The notes beneath the pieces were generated by a model that was not told the origin of the DNA, did not search any database, and was given only the letters and a program-made list of their open reading frames with translations. DNA of 64,000 nucleotides from Malus domestica (lineage: Eukaryota; Streptophyta; Magnoliopsida; Rosales; Rosaceae), in assembly GCF_042453785.1 (NCBI RefSeq), contig NC_091667.1:35766001-35830000 (forward strand). The letters are read 5' to 3'. Numbering within the stretch: the stretch's first letter is position 1; every line of letters begins with the position of its first letter. A program made the translations under genes and the position numbers. Below, piece after piece: positions 47,553-59,955 of this stretch.

Positions 47553-49505
47553 TAGCAATTTAGTATTATTATCGAAAGGTTACGAGTTCGATATTATTAT
47601 AATAAATTAAGAAATTGAGAATTTTGAATTTGAGACGCATGAGAACACTCTGCCCACTAAGATATTAGACCACATGTGTACTAGTCGTTTACACATCCTG
47701 TGTTATGCTTAAGAACTTTTTGAATCGAGTAGTGTCCCAAGTTGTAACCCTTATCTTTGTAGATAGAAGAAGAAGCATGTCGTGGCCTGTGGTGTAGATT
47801 AAGTGTTAGACAGTTTCCACCAAACAGGCTGATTGGATTGTACGATTGGGTCCATTTCTTTGCAATGTTGTATTGTATTGTTAATTTAGTAGAATGGATA
47901 CCCCACTGCCCATTTTGTCTTTAGGCAATGAAATTCTCAATGGAATTGATGTCTTATCGTAAAATCGATTGACACTAACAATACCTTAACTCTTTATAAG
48001 CACGCGTAATGTTTCTTGATTTTCAATTCGAGGTTTATACTCTCAACTTTCATATCGTTAGTAAAGTAATCCAATTATAGGCTTACTTGAAAATGCTTCT
48101 ATAAACATTAGAAGCACTTCTCAAAATTTAAAAACCGTTTTTGAAAATTTCGACATGAATAATTTAAAGTGTTTCTATATTAGAAAACTATTTTTTTAGT
48201 GCTTTATGAAAAAAAATATGTAATAAATTACTTTCTAGTTTTTTTTTTAAGAAAGCAGAAATTTTTGTTAATTAATATTTTGAAGTATAAAAGGTTTAAA
48301 CCCTTTATTTTAGACGAACGTTTTAATGGCGTTATCATAATGGACTATTGCTCTATAATATGATGCGTTCAGGGACCAATACTCACTGAATTTTCTAAAC
48401 TCGTACATAATACCGTTGTAACTTCCATCTAATACAAAAGGGTTTAAATAGGTAAATACGAGGTACAAGATTTAACAGAGTTACCCAAAATGAAACTTCG
48501 TCCACACCAGTCCAAGTTTATGGACCAAAACGACATTTATTCAATTAATCAAGCCTTCATTGGGATTGGAGATCTGATGAAAAATCTGTGGTAACAGATA
48601 CACTACCTGTTGGCTGTAGCTTCCAAGCACCAAGTACAAGTACACAAAATCCAGTTCATATTTTCTGAAACAGGACCACAGTTACATGCAGTGACACTAA
48701 TTATTTGGGTAGCAAGAAATTAGTGTGGTTGGTGGGACCACAATGTGGGGGAGCGTCTGATCAAGATCTGACGGCTACAGATGCTTTTGCCAGTTGATCA
48801 GCTACTACTGCGGTTTGCTAGCTCCTGGTTTTGGACCACTCTGAGCTTAGCTATGGCTACAACTGTTTTTTACTGGACACATAAAGACTAAAGTGGTCCT
48901 GAACTTGATGATAATTTACAAGTACGCCAGATGAGTCATCGTGCTGGATATTTGAACTAATTTAGATCTTGAATTTCTTCACTCTCAAACTCAACCACCG
49001 TAATCATTTGAGTACATTGGTGGTGCCAAAGCCATTTCAACTTTTCAGATCTTGTTCGAATGGACCGTTATATGACGAAATAACATCACTCGATCTTTTT
49101 TAGCATACAATAATGTACGACTTATAATGTATAACAACGATATAATTTAGCTTGATAATGACATGTCAAGAAACTCTTATTGAAGAACTTTTTTAGGCAT
49201 TTCATCGATCACGGATTCACATTACCTCTCATTTTAAATAAGGCTTAAATATTAGCGTTGAACAAATGTATCATAATTCAAGCTTATTGAAATATATTAC
49301 AAGTTATTGAGGTTTTCCGATTACAATGACCTTAGTGTGATCTCGCCACTTTATGTATCATTCTATATCTTAGGAGATAAAACTCAAATGGTTGCATTGC
49401 ACGAAATTTTTTTATTAGCCAAGTTTTTGTAAATGTGTTTTCGAAATTCATATTATAGAAAAAGTTTCGCTAATCTACAAACGCATTTCATTCCTTGCAA
49501 GCAAG
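47551..49505. other. Gene-free AT-rich stretch
   Basis: No protein gene, tRNA or clear element is recognised; several short open frames look random. Confidence 0.4.
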
Positions 49506-49731
49506 CATTTATTATCAGATAAAAACCTAGCGAATTGATCTATATCCAGAGATGCACATTGATGGAATCTTCACAAAATAAAGAAAAGAAGGAAAAAAAA
49601 TCCAAATGTTGGTAAAAACATTTATTATCAGATCAAAACCTCACGAATTGATCTATATCCAGAGATGCACATTGATGGAATCTTCACAAAATAAAGAAAA
49701 GAAGGAAAAAAAATCCAAATGTCGGTAAAAA
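49506..49731. repeat. 113-bp tandem duplication adjoining the tRNA-Trp gene
   Basis: Units 49506-49618 and 49619-49731 (both CATTTATTATCAGAT(A/C)AAAA ... AAATGT(T/C)GGTAAAAA) differ at only a few bases. The second unit ends just beside the 3' end of the tRNA gene, so the duplication covers the tRNA 3' flank, including its terminator T-run on the minus strand. Confidence 0.9.
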
Positions 49732-49732
49732 A

Positions 49733-49804
49733 TGAACCTGACGTGAATCGAACACGCAACCTTCTGATCTGGAGTCAGACGCGCTACCATTGCGCCACAG
49801 ATCC
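49733..49804 (-). tRNA. trnW-CCA: tRNA-Trp (anticodon CCA)
   Basis: The minus strand begins GGATCTGTGGCGCAATGGTA and ends GTTCGATTCACGTCAGGTTCA (discriminator A). The D arm is GCGCAATGGTAGCGC, the anticodon arm is CTGACTCCAGATCAG with loop anticodon CCA, and the T arm holds GTTCGATTC. Length is 72 bases with no intron. The acceptor stem pairs GGATCTG with CAGGTTC including G-U pairs, as usual for plant nuclear tRNA-Trp. A T-rich run (TTTTTTACC) follows on the minus strand and can end Pol III transcription. Confidence 0.95.
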
Positions 49805-51345
49805 GTTGATATGGTTGTCAAGGGAGAGTTATTTAGGCTTTACGGAATGGGTTTTATGGTATTTTAAACAACTAATGGGCTTACGCTCAGCTTTTAGATA
49901 TGGGCTGCAGTTGTACATTAGGATGGGCCTAGGCCTAAACTACCGAAGCCCAAATCCCGGCTTTACCCAAGTTCATTTTCGTACAAAGAAAATAAAACCT
50001 CAAATACAAAAGTAAATGCTCTTAATCAAATGAACTATAATTTTGGCCAATTTAAGTGGAGAAACTCAAATTTTCATTCCCAGTTTCTTCAATTCACAAC
50101 TCTGAATTGAAACCATCAAATCATTGTGGTCGAATGCAAATGAGGATTCAGCTAGTTGGCCAAGACGGCGTTCCCCGTCTTTTTAGCCGAGTTTGAGCCT
50201 TACCCCCATAAAATTATTGATTCCGTTGATGAAGCGGGCAGTGTTACCATGCTTGTAGGGACAAATGTGAAAAAGGTAAATGGGTAAACGGGTATTAAAC
50301 GATTACGATTAAATAGGTATGCGGATATTAAACTCTTAAAGTGTTTTCTGGAAGAAGCACATGCACTTCAAATGCTTTTGGAACCAAATTTTTTATTTTT
50401 TTTTAAAAGCGTTTTCAGTCATTTTGAAAACACATCTAAACGAACCAAAAACGTTTCAATATCTTCTTTCGACATAACCTGGAGGGCAACAACATCAGAG
50501 ATGTACAGTTTCGACATTTGCAGCTTATGGATATGTGAAAGTGAGAGACAACAATCGAACATGCTTTTTTCGACATTTGCAGAAACTCATGGACAAATGC
50601 TGCTAATGTACATTGTCCTCGACGATTTGAACGGGAGAGGGAGGCTTCGGGGCTTGCGTTCTTCTACTCAACGCCACCATTTTTCTTCCGGGTTCGGGGC
50701 TAGCGAGGGTGTTTGCGTTGTGCTATTTAACCAATGGGGAGATTTCGCACGCTAATTTGGATTCGCGGGATATAAGGTTTCGAGCAGAGAAATTTTTAAT
50801 TATAACGGAAATACAACGTGTTTTAATAGGAGTGGTGAAAAATTTATTTTTTAAGTTGTTTAACTTTTTAGCACGCATATCCCACCATTTGTATAATGAC
50901 ACGGTACATGAGGTACCATCCCATGTACCAATCATATTGAAAAATCTCTTTTGGAGCGAGCATGGGCTCGTTTCTTTATTATTTGGCGCCACTGTTTCCT
51001 ATTGGACTGAGCCTGGGCTAAAAAATAGTTGAGCCCATAAAGTTGCGTTTTGGACCTTATTCCACCGTACTTCTGAACTCTTAATTTGGTCTTGAGCTTC
51101 TTTAGACTTTTAATTCAAGATAATATTCTTGATTGTCAATTCTGTCACAGTTTTCTGCTAATTATATCACGTGACTTTTATGACACATACGTCAATAAAA
51201 TGCTAGATTCACAATGAAAATTAGCAACTACTTTGAATTTTGCTGAACAATTGATTGAATAAAAAATAAAGGAGTCATAACAAAATTGATAGTTTATTTT
51301 CGATGTAAAGTTTGTTTTTTTCCTCTAAATTTTCAACAAATCGCC
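49805..51345. other. Gene-free stretch
   Basis: No gene is recognised. The plus strand at 50165-50285 is open (KTAFPVFLAEFEPYPHKIID, then SVDEAGSVTMLVGTN) and could be a relic of an exon, but it has no start, splice context or known family. Confidence 0.35.
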
Positions 51346-51349
51346 TCGT

Positions 51350-52411
51350 TTGGTAAATCAGACTGTACTGATTATTTTTGTCGGATATGATAAATAGCCA
51401 TCGGATAGTGCTGACTAAATTAGTTGGACGTTTAGTGCGGTATCGGACTAATAACCGTATTATTTATATTATGTTTGGTACTAATCCGGATAAGAAAAAG
51501 GAAGAAAAAAATTTTTGACAAAGAAGGTTCACGAAGAAACTGCTCAATTATCAGTACAAAGTTTTCATCTGTTCTTCAAATTAAACATTTTTTTATTGCT
51601 TAAAGTGCAAAAATAAATCAGTAAATAAATCAAATTAATTTAAATTGTTGGAATGCAATTTGGTATAAGCTGATTACCCTTGCAATGGAGCTGAATTATT
51701 GTACTTGCTAGAGTAGAACTCGATCAGTGTCAGTTCTGTAATGCACACCAACAATCGGAGTCAAATTCGGACAAGTTAAAATCGAAGAAAGCATCGACAA
51801 TCGAGTTCTAGGCTTGGAGGCTGTTTGGCTGCCGAGAAAATGCAGGAAAAAAAAACAGAAATAGTAGAAAAAAACAGTATCTTACTAGGGAGATTTTAAA
51901 GAGAGGGAGAGAAAGAGAGTACCGGAATTAGAGGCTCGAACGACGTCGTTGTAGAACAATCTGTCGTTGAGATCGGGCCACAGCAATCCAAACGTCTGAG
52001 GCTGACATGCTCGCGAGGAGCTATATCTGGGAAGAAGAATAATATTTTCCAAGAACAGAGGGAGGGCGGATCTGGGAAGAAGAAGAAAAATGAAAAGACG
52101 AACTGGGATTCAAACGAAGAAGAAGAATTTGAGAAGACGAACCTGGGATTCAGACGAGAGAGCAAGAGTGCGTCTGGAGAGGAAGAGAGAACGTCTGGAG
52201 ACCGAGAGGAGAGAGCGAGGGATTTCAGCCCGACTAAATTGTACCGTGGTTTTCAACGGTAGAAGCAAGCGGGTAAAGACCGGATAAAAAAGGTAGGCCC
52301 GATTATTTAATCAGGGGGTTATTTAATTCAAATAGACACCAAACATCGTACTTTGTATTATTAGTACTATCCCGTGCCGTGCCTTATACGGTATGCCAAA
52401 CAGGGCCCTAA
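51350..52411. mobile_element. Probable non-autonomous DNA transposon with TTTGG-type ends
   Basis: Left end GCCTCGTTTGGTAAATCAG and right end GGTATGCCAAACAGGGCCC are weakly inverted, and the sequence inside both (GTACTGATTATT ... CGGATAAG; GGATAAAA ... TACTTTGTATTATTAGTAC) looks related. No transposase and no clear target duplication are seen, so the boundaries are tentative. Confidence 0.45.
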
Positions 52412-52502
52412 ATGTTAGAATGTCTATAACTTTCGGTTTTTAATTCTAAGTGCAAATCGACATAGTTAAGCTATTTGTATTATATTTACTCACCACTCTT
52501 CT

Positions 52503-53480
52503 ATAGAGGTGGGCGCGGTGCGGTTTCGAGTGAAACCGCAACCGAAACTTTTTGCGGTGCGGTTTGGTGCGATTTTGAAGCCAAAATCGAAATGAAACCA
52601 ACCCGTTTGGTTTGGTGCAGTGCGGTCTCAAACGGTTTCGGTTCGGTTTTTGAGAAAAAAATGTACAATTTAAAATATACACCCATTTAAACATAAGACG
52701 ATCTTATTTTCCTCATATATTAATTAATAAACATGCAGCAAAAACAACAACAACAATGCAGCAAAACTGCAAAAAAAAAACTGCAGAAAAATTGCACCAA
52801 AACTGTAGAAATAACTTAGCACCATTACGAGGTAAACCATACAACACATTTATCAATTATAATGGTAATAAGGATTGAAATTTTTCAATGAAATGCTTTG
52901 TCAAATTGTCAAGAGCCTGAATGTCAACCAGATGTTATCACTTTTAACGTACTTTTCGATGCTATCTGCAAGCAGAGTAATATCTCCCTTGCCATTGGCA
53001 TATTTCAGTTTCTGTCCATTATTTTGGAGAAGGAAACCATCTATTGGAAATAATGAGGCTAACTTTTGGTTAAAGTATTAATGATATATGTGATCCAGCC
53101 TTTCTTAGGTACTTAAAATTACTACCATTGGCATTATCAATTATACCACACACATAGTAGGTTTCAGATAGCACAATGTATACCACACACATAGCAACAC
53201 AAACGATTGAAAGAATGGTAGTAAGGATCCACATTGAAAATGCCAAATACTAGCAAGGATACATGCATACAAACCCACACAACATAACATCACAACTAGT
53301 AGGATATATGGAGCGGTTTCGGTTCGGTGCGGTTTTGAAAACCCAAAACCGAAACCAAACCGTTTTCGTTGATGCGGTTCTGTTTCGAAACCGCAACCGT
53401 TTCAAACCGTAAAACCAAACCGTTCGATGCCGTCCGATTCGATTCGTGTTTCGGTTTCGATTTTCGGTTCCAAAGGGCCA
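52503..53480. repeat. Element with GGTTTCGGTT-rich subterminal inverted repeats
   Basis: At the left, GAGGTGGGCGCGGTGCGGTT is followed by repeats of ACCGCAACCGAAAC and CGGTTTCGGTTCGGTTTT. At the right (53310-53480) GAGCGGTTTCGGTTCGGTGC and AAACCGAAACCAAACCG appear in the opposite sense. The GGTGGGC-type edge is like hAT-related plant elements. The interior is AT-rich with GCAGCAAAA repeats; no protein is seen. Confidence 0.5.
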
Positions 53481-53830
53481 AAGGTATGGTTTGGTATACA
53501 GACGGGACATAACGGAATAGAATGGGACGGGACGGGACGGGACGAGACAAGACGGGACGGAATAGAGAGGGAGCAAAGATGCCCTCAGATGGAAACAAGG
53601 AGGAAGAAGAAGGAGACAGATAGATTATAATTTTGTATTCCACGGATATGGAACGAGTCGTTTCAGGGGGGTGAGGTGGAACGAAAATTCATCCAAAACT
53701 CATCCCGTGGAATAACGTGTTCCACCCGTTTTAAGCGCACCAAACGTGGGACGGAATGCCTCGTCCCACTCAATTCCGTCCCGTCCCACGTACGTAACGG
53801 TACCAAAGGGACTCAGACTAAATGATTTAG
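53481..53830. repeat. GGGAC-rich foldback element
   Basis: Left GGTATGGTTTGGTATACAGA, then (CGGGA)n runs; right CCCGTCCCACGTACGTAACG, GTACCAAAGGG. The two halves are imperfect reverse complements, so this is likely a small foldback element. Edges are uncertain. Confidence 0.5.
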
Positions 53831-54456
53831 GATAAGTTGGCCCTAGGGTATGCTAAGTTGGGTGATGTATTAAATACTTACTTGAATTATATCTAACTGC
53901 CTGATGCTAATTGTATCAAATACATATTAATATTGTAGTCAGTAGTACTAAAGGTGATAAATGGATCATTTAGGTGCATTAGGATATTAACATTAGTAAA
54001 TTGTCGTCTGACCCCTTAAATTATAACCCCAATTGAATTGACGCTCTGAATTATTTTTTTCGTTAAATTAACCATTTGAACTATTTAAACTTTGCTAATT
54101 AACCTCTCACTGTTTAATTCGATAAAATTTTATTGACTTTGGGTCAAATAATGGTACGTGATCAAAACGTACTTCATTCTTGAGGGTAAAGTTATGTCGT
54201 GACTAGTCCGTGATTCACTTTTGAGAGCAAAGCTGTGCCAGTATTTGACGGCATAATGGATGAAATTTCATCCAATATGACAGTGATTGGTAAGTTTCAA
54301 ATAGATCAAGGTTTTAATTTATCAAAAAAATAATTTAGGAGGTGGCTTTCAATTGGGCTAATAGTTGAAAGGGTCAAGCGCAATTTACATTTGACCCATG
54401 AAAAAACCCAAAACCCTCATCGAATTATGAGGAATGAAACTAGTGTCACTTTTTCC

Positions 54457-57362
54457 ATGGATCCACAAAGGCCCCTCAATGTCCAACTAGTTTCATCCAC
54501 CGACTCGCCCGAGTTCACTTACTTAACTCGGTCTCTGACTCGCTGCAGAATCATTGCGCTCGATGCCGAGTGGAAGCCCATCCGCACCCGCACCCCCCAG
54601 TCGTCTTTCCCAACCGTCCTCCTCCTCCAACTCGCCTGTCAACTAGGTTCCCGACTCGGCGGAGACTCGGACGAGTCGGACGACTCAGTCGTCTTCCTGC
54701 TCGACCTGTCAACCATTCACCTGCCGTCGATCTGGGAGTTGCTGAGGGACGCATTCGTTTCCCCCGATATTCTGAAACTGGGTTTTCGATTTAAGCAGGA
54801 TTTGATATACTTGTCCTCCACCTTCAGCTCCAATGGCTGCGAACCTGGGTTCGACAGGGTAAGAAAGTTTCATATTTTGCAGAAACTGTAGCGAAAGTTT
54901 AGATTTTGGGATTTGGGTTGTCTTAAATTTTGCAATCTAATCCAACCCTTCAGCGAAAATCAAGAAACATTTTTTTTTTTCATCTTCCTCTGTTTTGATC
55001 ATTGTTCGGTTGATATTTTGGTAAACAGGTGGAGCCATTTATGGATATTACGAGCATATACAATCACCTGCAAGACAAGCAACATGGAAGGAAGGCCTCC
55101 AAGCAAATCAAGAGTTTAGCAAGTATTTGCAAAGAAGTCCTTGGAATTTCTCTTTCAAAGGTTTGGTTTTAGAAAGGTTTTCGATTTTCCGTAATTCAAA
55201 GTTTCTGTGTTACTCTGCATCGAAAGTTTTAGACTTTTAACCACATGATGGAATGTTGATGGAATAAAGGGATGGGAATTTTTGGTTCCTATAAAGATTT
55301 GTTGATGTAAAATATGTCTTGTTTAGGAACTCCAATGTAGTGATTGGTCATGTCGTCCTCTTACAGAAGAGCAGAAAACATATGCAGCAATGGACGCACA
55401 CTGCTTGATTGAGATATTCAATGTCTTCCAAGCCAAAGTCATCAAGGAAGGTCAGTCATGCTAGATATATATTTTTATACTCGTGTTTATGCGTTTGTTG
55501 CACATTTTCTTGCGTTATATTTGTGTTGATAAAGGAAAATGATTGGTTTCTCATTGCAGGGAAACTAGTTCGCCATCCCACTGAACCGCATCCCCCAACC
55601 GTGACTCTTGGGTTGAAAGTGGTTTTTGAGAAGCTTGATATATATAGTAAGATTGTAAGGATGAAAGTTCATGAAGCTATAGATATAGCCCGAGCTACTG
55701 CTTCTTATGTTTCTCCTAATATAGTTACGGAAGAGGGAATGACATTGAGGATAGGGCATAGGAATACCCTTCCCATGGATGAATACCTCTTGAAGGTTGT
55801 AAACGAATTTGGGGAGAAAATTTTGTTGAAAGAATCTGACAAAACGGCCAAAACTTCTAAAAGAAAAGCAAAAGGACGGTCATCAGAGGGTTTGATTTGT
55901 AATGAAAAGCAAGGACAGAGTTTTGAAGATTGGCAAGGTCCCCCACCATGGGATTTGGCCTTGGGGGGTGATGGACAACCGAAGTTTCTATGCGACGTGA
56001 TGGTAAGTTTTTATATCCACTTTCCTTGAAGATTGGCAAGGTCCCCCGCCAAAGGGTGTCCGTGGCTGAAATGTCACATGCTACTTGCTTGCTCATGCTT
56101 ATTTTCAGGTCGAAGGCTTAGCTAAACATTTAAGATGTGTAGGGATCAATGCTGCAATCTCGTATTCAAAAAAGCCTGAACCCAGGTATTCTCATGATCA
56201 TGCTCTTGTATGTTAAATGTTGTAGATTTTGAATATGTTTTAAACATTTTTTTTAATGAATTATTAATTTGGTTTCAATTTGTGCAGGCAGTTAATAGAT
56301 CAAGCAAATAAAGAGAAGAGAGTGCTGTTGACGCGGGATGCCAAGCTGCTGAGACATGATTATCTAATAAACAATCATATCTATAGAGTGAAGAGTCTTC
56401 TCAAGAACGAACAGCTACTTGAGGTATGCCCGTCTTCATTTTGAAATTTCGGCGCCTTCTGTGAAAATCAGATGTGCATTTGTACATGCATTCTGCTTGG
56501 ACAATTTTACTGTATATATATATATATATATATATATATTGCAAGTGGTTCATGGTCTTTTAGGTTAGCTTATATAAAGTCTCACCACCTTGAGTCAGGC
56601 TTTGGATTTAATGCGGCTTTATTTGAAAAAAGAAAATAATAATAATCATGTCAACTTATTACGATCAATGTAAATTTGTTTATAATAGTTGAAATTTGTA
56701 TTTGGTGCTTGAGATTTTATCTTAAAAAGTTTAAATTATAAATGATAAAGAAACTTAAGAATTTTTGGATCACTTAGGTATTTGACGAAGTTGGGAAGGA
56801 TATGTTGAGTCTTCCAACCGAGACACTTGGTTCTCCTTTAATTTTTGAAGTGCATTGCTAATACAATGTTCCTATTCGAAGAAGCTCTTTGAAGGATTGA
56901 AGCGTTGTTACACGATAAATCTGATTCTGAAGTCTTCTTGCAGATAATCGAAACTTTCCAACTGAAAATTAGTGAGGATCAACTAATGTCAAGATGCACC
57001 AAATGCAATGGTAGGTTTATTCAAAAGCCCTTGACGACTGAAGAGGCTGTTGAAGCTGCGAAAGGTTTCCAAAGAATTCCTAACTGCTTGTTTAACAAGA
57101 ATCTCGAGTTTTGGCAGTGCATGGACTGCAACCAACTTTACTGGGAGGTATGTTTATCAAATCGTACGCTAAGCAACTTATACATGATTAAAGATGTCGT
57201 CGTGTATTATTGATACTGCGAGGATTTTTGGTATAATATGATAATCCATCATCCGATATTGATACTAAGCTGTCATTAATCCAACGCGTGTGCTGGTTAC
57301 AGGGAACTCAATACCACAATGCAGTCCAGAAGTTCATTGATGTCTGCAAGTTGAATGAGTAA
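54457..57362 (+). CDS. DEDDy 3'-5' exonuclease with C-terminal Mut7-C domain (EXD3/mut-7-like)
   Basis: Eight exons are read: 54457-54858, 55029-55160, 55327-55450, 55560-56002, 56109-56185, 56288-56423, 56944-57147 and 57303-57362, all GT-AG; 525 aa. The start MDPQRPLNVQ is preferred for its context (TCCATGGAT); an upstream in-frame ATG at 54427 would add ten residues. The exonuclease domain (about 15-215) shows DXE in ALDAEWKP (D36, E38), the second Asp in GFRFKQDLIYL (about 114) and YAAMD (Tyr 196, Asp 200), the DEDDy set. A variable linker with KTSKRKAKGR follows. The Mut7-C domain (about 325-515) has FLCDVMVEGLAKHLRCVGI, LLTRDAKLL and two CXXC pairs (CTKC, CMDC) that likely bind zinc. 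Mut7-C is related to PIN-like nucleases. RNA substrate is likely, but not known from sequence. Confidence 0.93.
56512..56539. repeat. (TA)n microsatellite in an intron of the exonuclease gene
   Basis: About 13 TA units in the 520-bp intron 6. Confidence 0.93.
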
Positions 57363-58301
57363 ATTGAATGTGATAAACGTTGTGCACTAGGGTTTCATTG
57401 GCCCCATATGTTGCCACTCATACTATTTTTATGCCTTCTTTTAATATTTGTTTTATTTTTCGCTAAAATATTCATGCTGAACTGTTTCAAGTAATGTATT
57501 TTGTCATCCACATCCCACTCTGTTTTGGTGATTGATACGTTGTACCTTTCATTTTGTGGCCGAAACCCGTTCTGCCAAAAACGGAGAATATCCTGTCTAC
57601 AACGTTCATCACATGCGGTGACATGACCTCTTGTCTTTATATCACTTATCGCGTGCCTTTCACGTTCAAATATGTTTATTTTCGGATCATATTCACTTTG
57701 TTGTTTTCGGCCTTCTCTTCCCTCCCTGTAGTATCAATTTTTCACTTCCTGCCATATATTTCCTGATGTCCCACAAGACATAGAAGTCAGCTTGATCAAG
57801 ACATGTAGCGTTAATTTATGGTTTTGTTGGATGCTCAAGTGAAATTAGGGGACAAATTATGCTTAGTTAACGGCGGCTTTAACGCGCGAAAATCTTTTCA
57901 ATTTTCAAAAGGGGAATGTTACAAGCTTTGCAAAATTTTCAAATTTCTTGTGATGTGTTATAAAATAGGTGTAATGTGAAAGAAACGCTGGCCTTATAAC
58001 TTGTTAAGGTATGCTATGTTAATTAATTATCTTGTTTAGGTCCTCAAGTAATCTGTTAAATAAGGATTAATGTAACTTTTGCGTTGGGTAAACCAAGGCA
58101 CCAAGAGTTGTTATAAAAAGTTGTGGATTTTTTAGTGATCTATAAACACTTACATTTTGTTACTTTTTCTCTAATATAATAAAACGCATGCTTATTTTTT
58201 TTTATTAATGTATCTCTAAAGAGATTTGTTAAGTAGGATTCTTTCAAAAGTATGCCGTCTCTTGCTTCTATTTTATAATGTTGAGTCACAAGAATTTATA
58301 T
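57363..58301. other. Exonuclease 3' region and spacer
   Basis: The 3' UTR probably ends within the first few hundred bases. Beyond that the DNA is AT-rich and featureless to the edge of the next transposon. Confidence 0.45.
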
Positions 58302-59479
58302 TAAAATGTAGGGTTAATCTCAATTTATTATTTTTAAGTTTTGTGGTTTTCAATATTTGGCACATAAAATTTTTTTCGTCTCAGAGTTATACTTAAAGGG
58401 TTAATTTTGGGACAGTCTCATACATATGTTAGTCTGGCTGTTAATTCTCTAGTTAACTGATGACATGGCGCCCATGTAGATAATGACTAGACGTCACGTG
58501 GAAATTAAAAAATAAAAAAAAATTCAAAATTTAAGAATTCAAAAAAAAAAAAAAATCAAAATCCCAAACCCTATTGCCTTACCACCATCGCCCAAATCCA
58601 AGCCTCTCCTCCTCCTAACTTGGCCCGAGTCTCACCCCTCCTTCCCCAGTGCTCCCTCCTCCTCAACTCCCACCTCAACTCCGTCTCCGCCAAGCCCGAC
58701 AAGTGGACGTATTCCTCGACCTCTTCATCTTCTTCGTTGATCAACAGTCAGATGATTCCGCGCTCCTGCCCTCAGCCTCCTCGTTCTACAACTTGGGAGG
58801 TGGACTCGGGTCCCGATCCATGACGCCAAGTCATGGCCGCTCCAATTCAATGCAGTACAGTTCGGGGGTTACAATGCTCACTCGCCGGCCAAGTTCGAAA
58901 TTCTTGGCACTAAGAAAAAATTAGAACAAAACCTTTTTTCTCCATCTGGAGTTAGAGAAGAACCCTCATTTTTTTGTCCCTTTTGTGATTTTCTCTTCTG
59001 GTATTGAAAATTGTTGAATTTTCCATCTGGGTTTTGGAGAAAAGCCTGTGTTTTTTTTTTTTTTTGCTCCATATGTGCTTCATTGATGCTTCATCCTTTG
59101 AGGTTATTTTGTAGAGGGGAAGGGCCTGGGTTTTAGGGCCATCTTCAATTGAAGGGTTCAAAGGTCAGAGAGTCGAAAATAGTCTAAAAACTGTCTTCAA
59201 TCGAGGGCTAGGCTAGAGGGCTACAAAATATGAAAGGACCAAAGGACAGCTGATCGCATGCAGCAAGCTAGCCAGCCCGGGCTGGCCAGAAAATTAGAGC
59301 AATCCTGTTATAACCGACATGAATGCTTAAATAAAAATTTGAATCCAACAACTAGTTGACTAGTTGTTGTATTCAAAATTTTTTTTTTAATGAATTTAAA
59401 CCTTTTTTTTCCCTATAAATACCTTAAGTTATTCCTACACAATTTTTCACATAATTTTCACCATTCTGTACAATCTCAC

Positions 59480-59725
59480 TTCATTCTATTTTTTTTCCTA
59501 TAACTTCTATTTTACAAAATTTGTTTTATATATTTTTTTTAAATTCCAATTTTTTCCTATAGCTTCTATTTTACAAAATTTGTTTCATATATATTTTTTT
59601 AAATTCCATTTTTTTCCTATAACCTCTATTTTACAAAATTTGTTTCATATTTTTTTACCTATAACTTCTATTTTACAAAATTTGTTTCATATTTGTTTGA
59701 AATTCTATTTTTTTCCTATAACTTC
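59480..59725. repeat. Tandem ~60-bp AT-rich repeat inside the nested element
   Basis: Four to five units of TCCTATAACTTCTATTTTAC, AAAATTTGTTTCATAT plus a T-run. Units differ in T-run length. Confidence 0.8.
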
Positions 59726-59812
59726 CTAAGCCATCATACAACATTAAATTAAATTAAGTAACATGAAAGAACATTAAACAATATGAAACAACATTAAATA
59801 AAAAATTATGTT

Positions 59813-59955
59813 TGGCCCTCAGTCAGAGATGATTTTTTGTGACAGGGCTAAAAAGAGCTCTATGGCCCTTTGACCCTCGGTTGGAGATGGTTTTTTGTGA
59901 CAGGGTTAAAAAGAGCCCTATGGCCCTTTTGCCCTTAGTTGGAGATGAAGGCAAA
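59813..59955. repeat. Two-copy ~60-bp repeat inside the nested element
   Basis: GGCCCTCAGTCAGAGATGAT, TTTTTGTGACAGGGCTAAAA and ACCCTCGGTTGGAGATGGTT, TTTTGTGACAGGGTTAAAA recur in tandem; each unit repeats a GGTTGGAGATGG motif like the element's own right end, so the end sequence appears to have been amplified inward. Confidence 0.7.

Noticed and set aside
50372-51032. Overlapping plus-strand frames of ~100-127 aa
   Set aside because: They overlap each other in different frames without splice sites or motifs, so no gene is called.
58600-58924. 91-aa plus-strand frame in the Mutator-like element
   Set aside because: Other frames are equally open and none has a recognisable domain; noted only as possible captured sequence.
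59480-59725. Regular spacing of a repeated unit that could suggest a CRISPR-like array
   Set aside because: The units abut each other without unique spacers, are AT-rich, and lie in a plant transposon.
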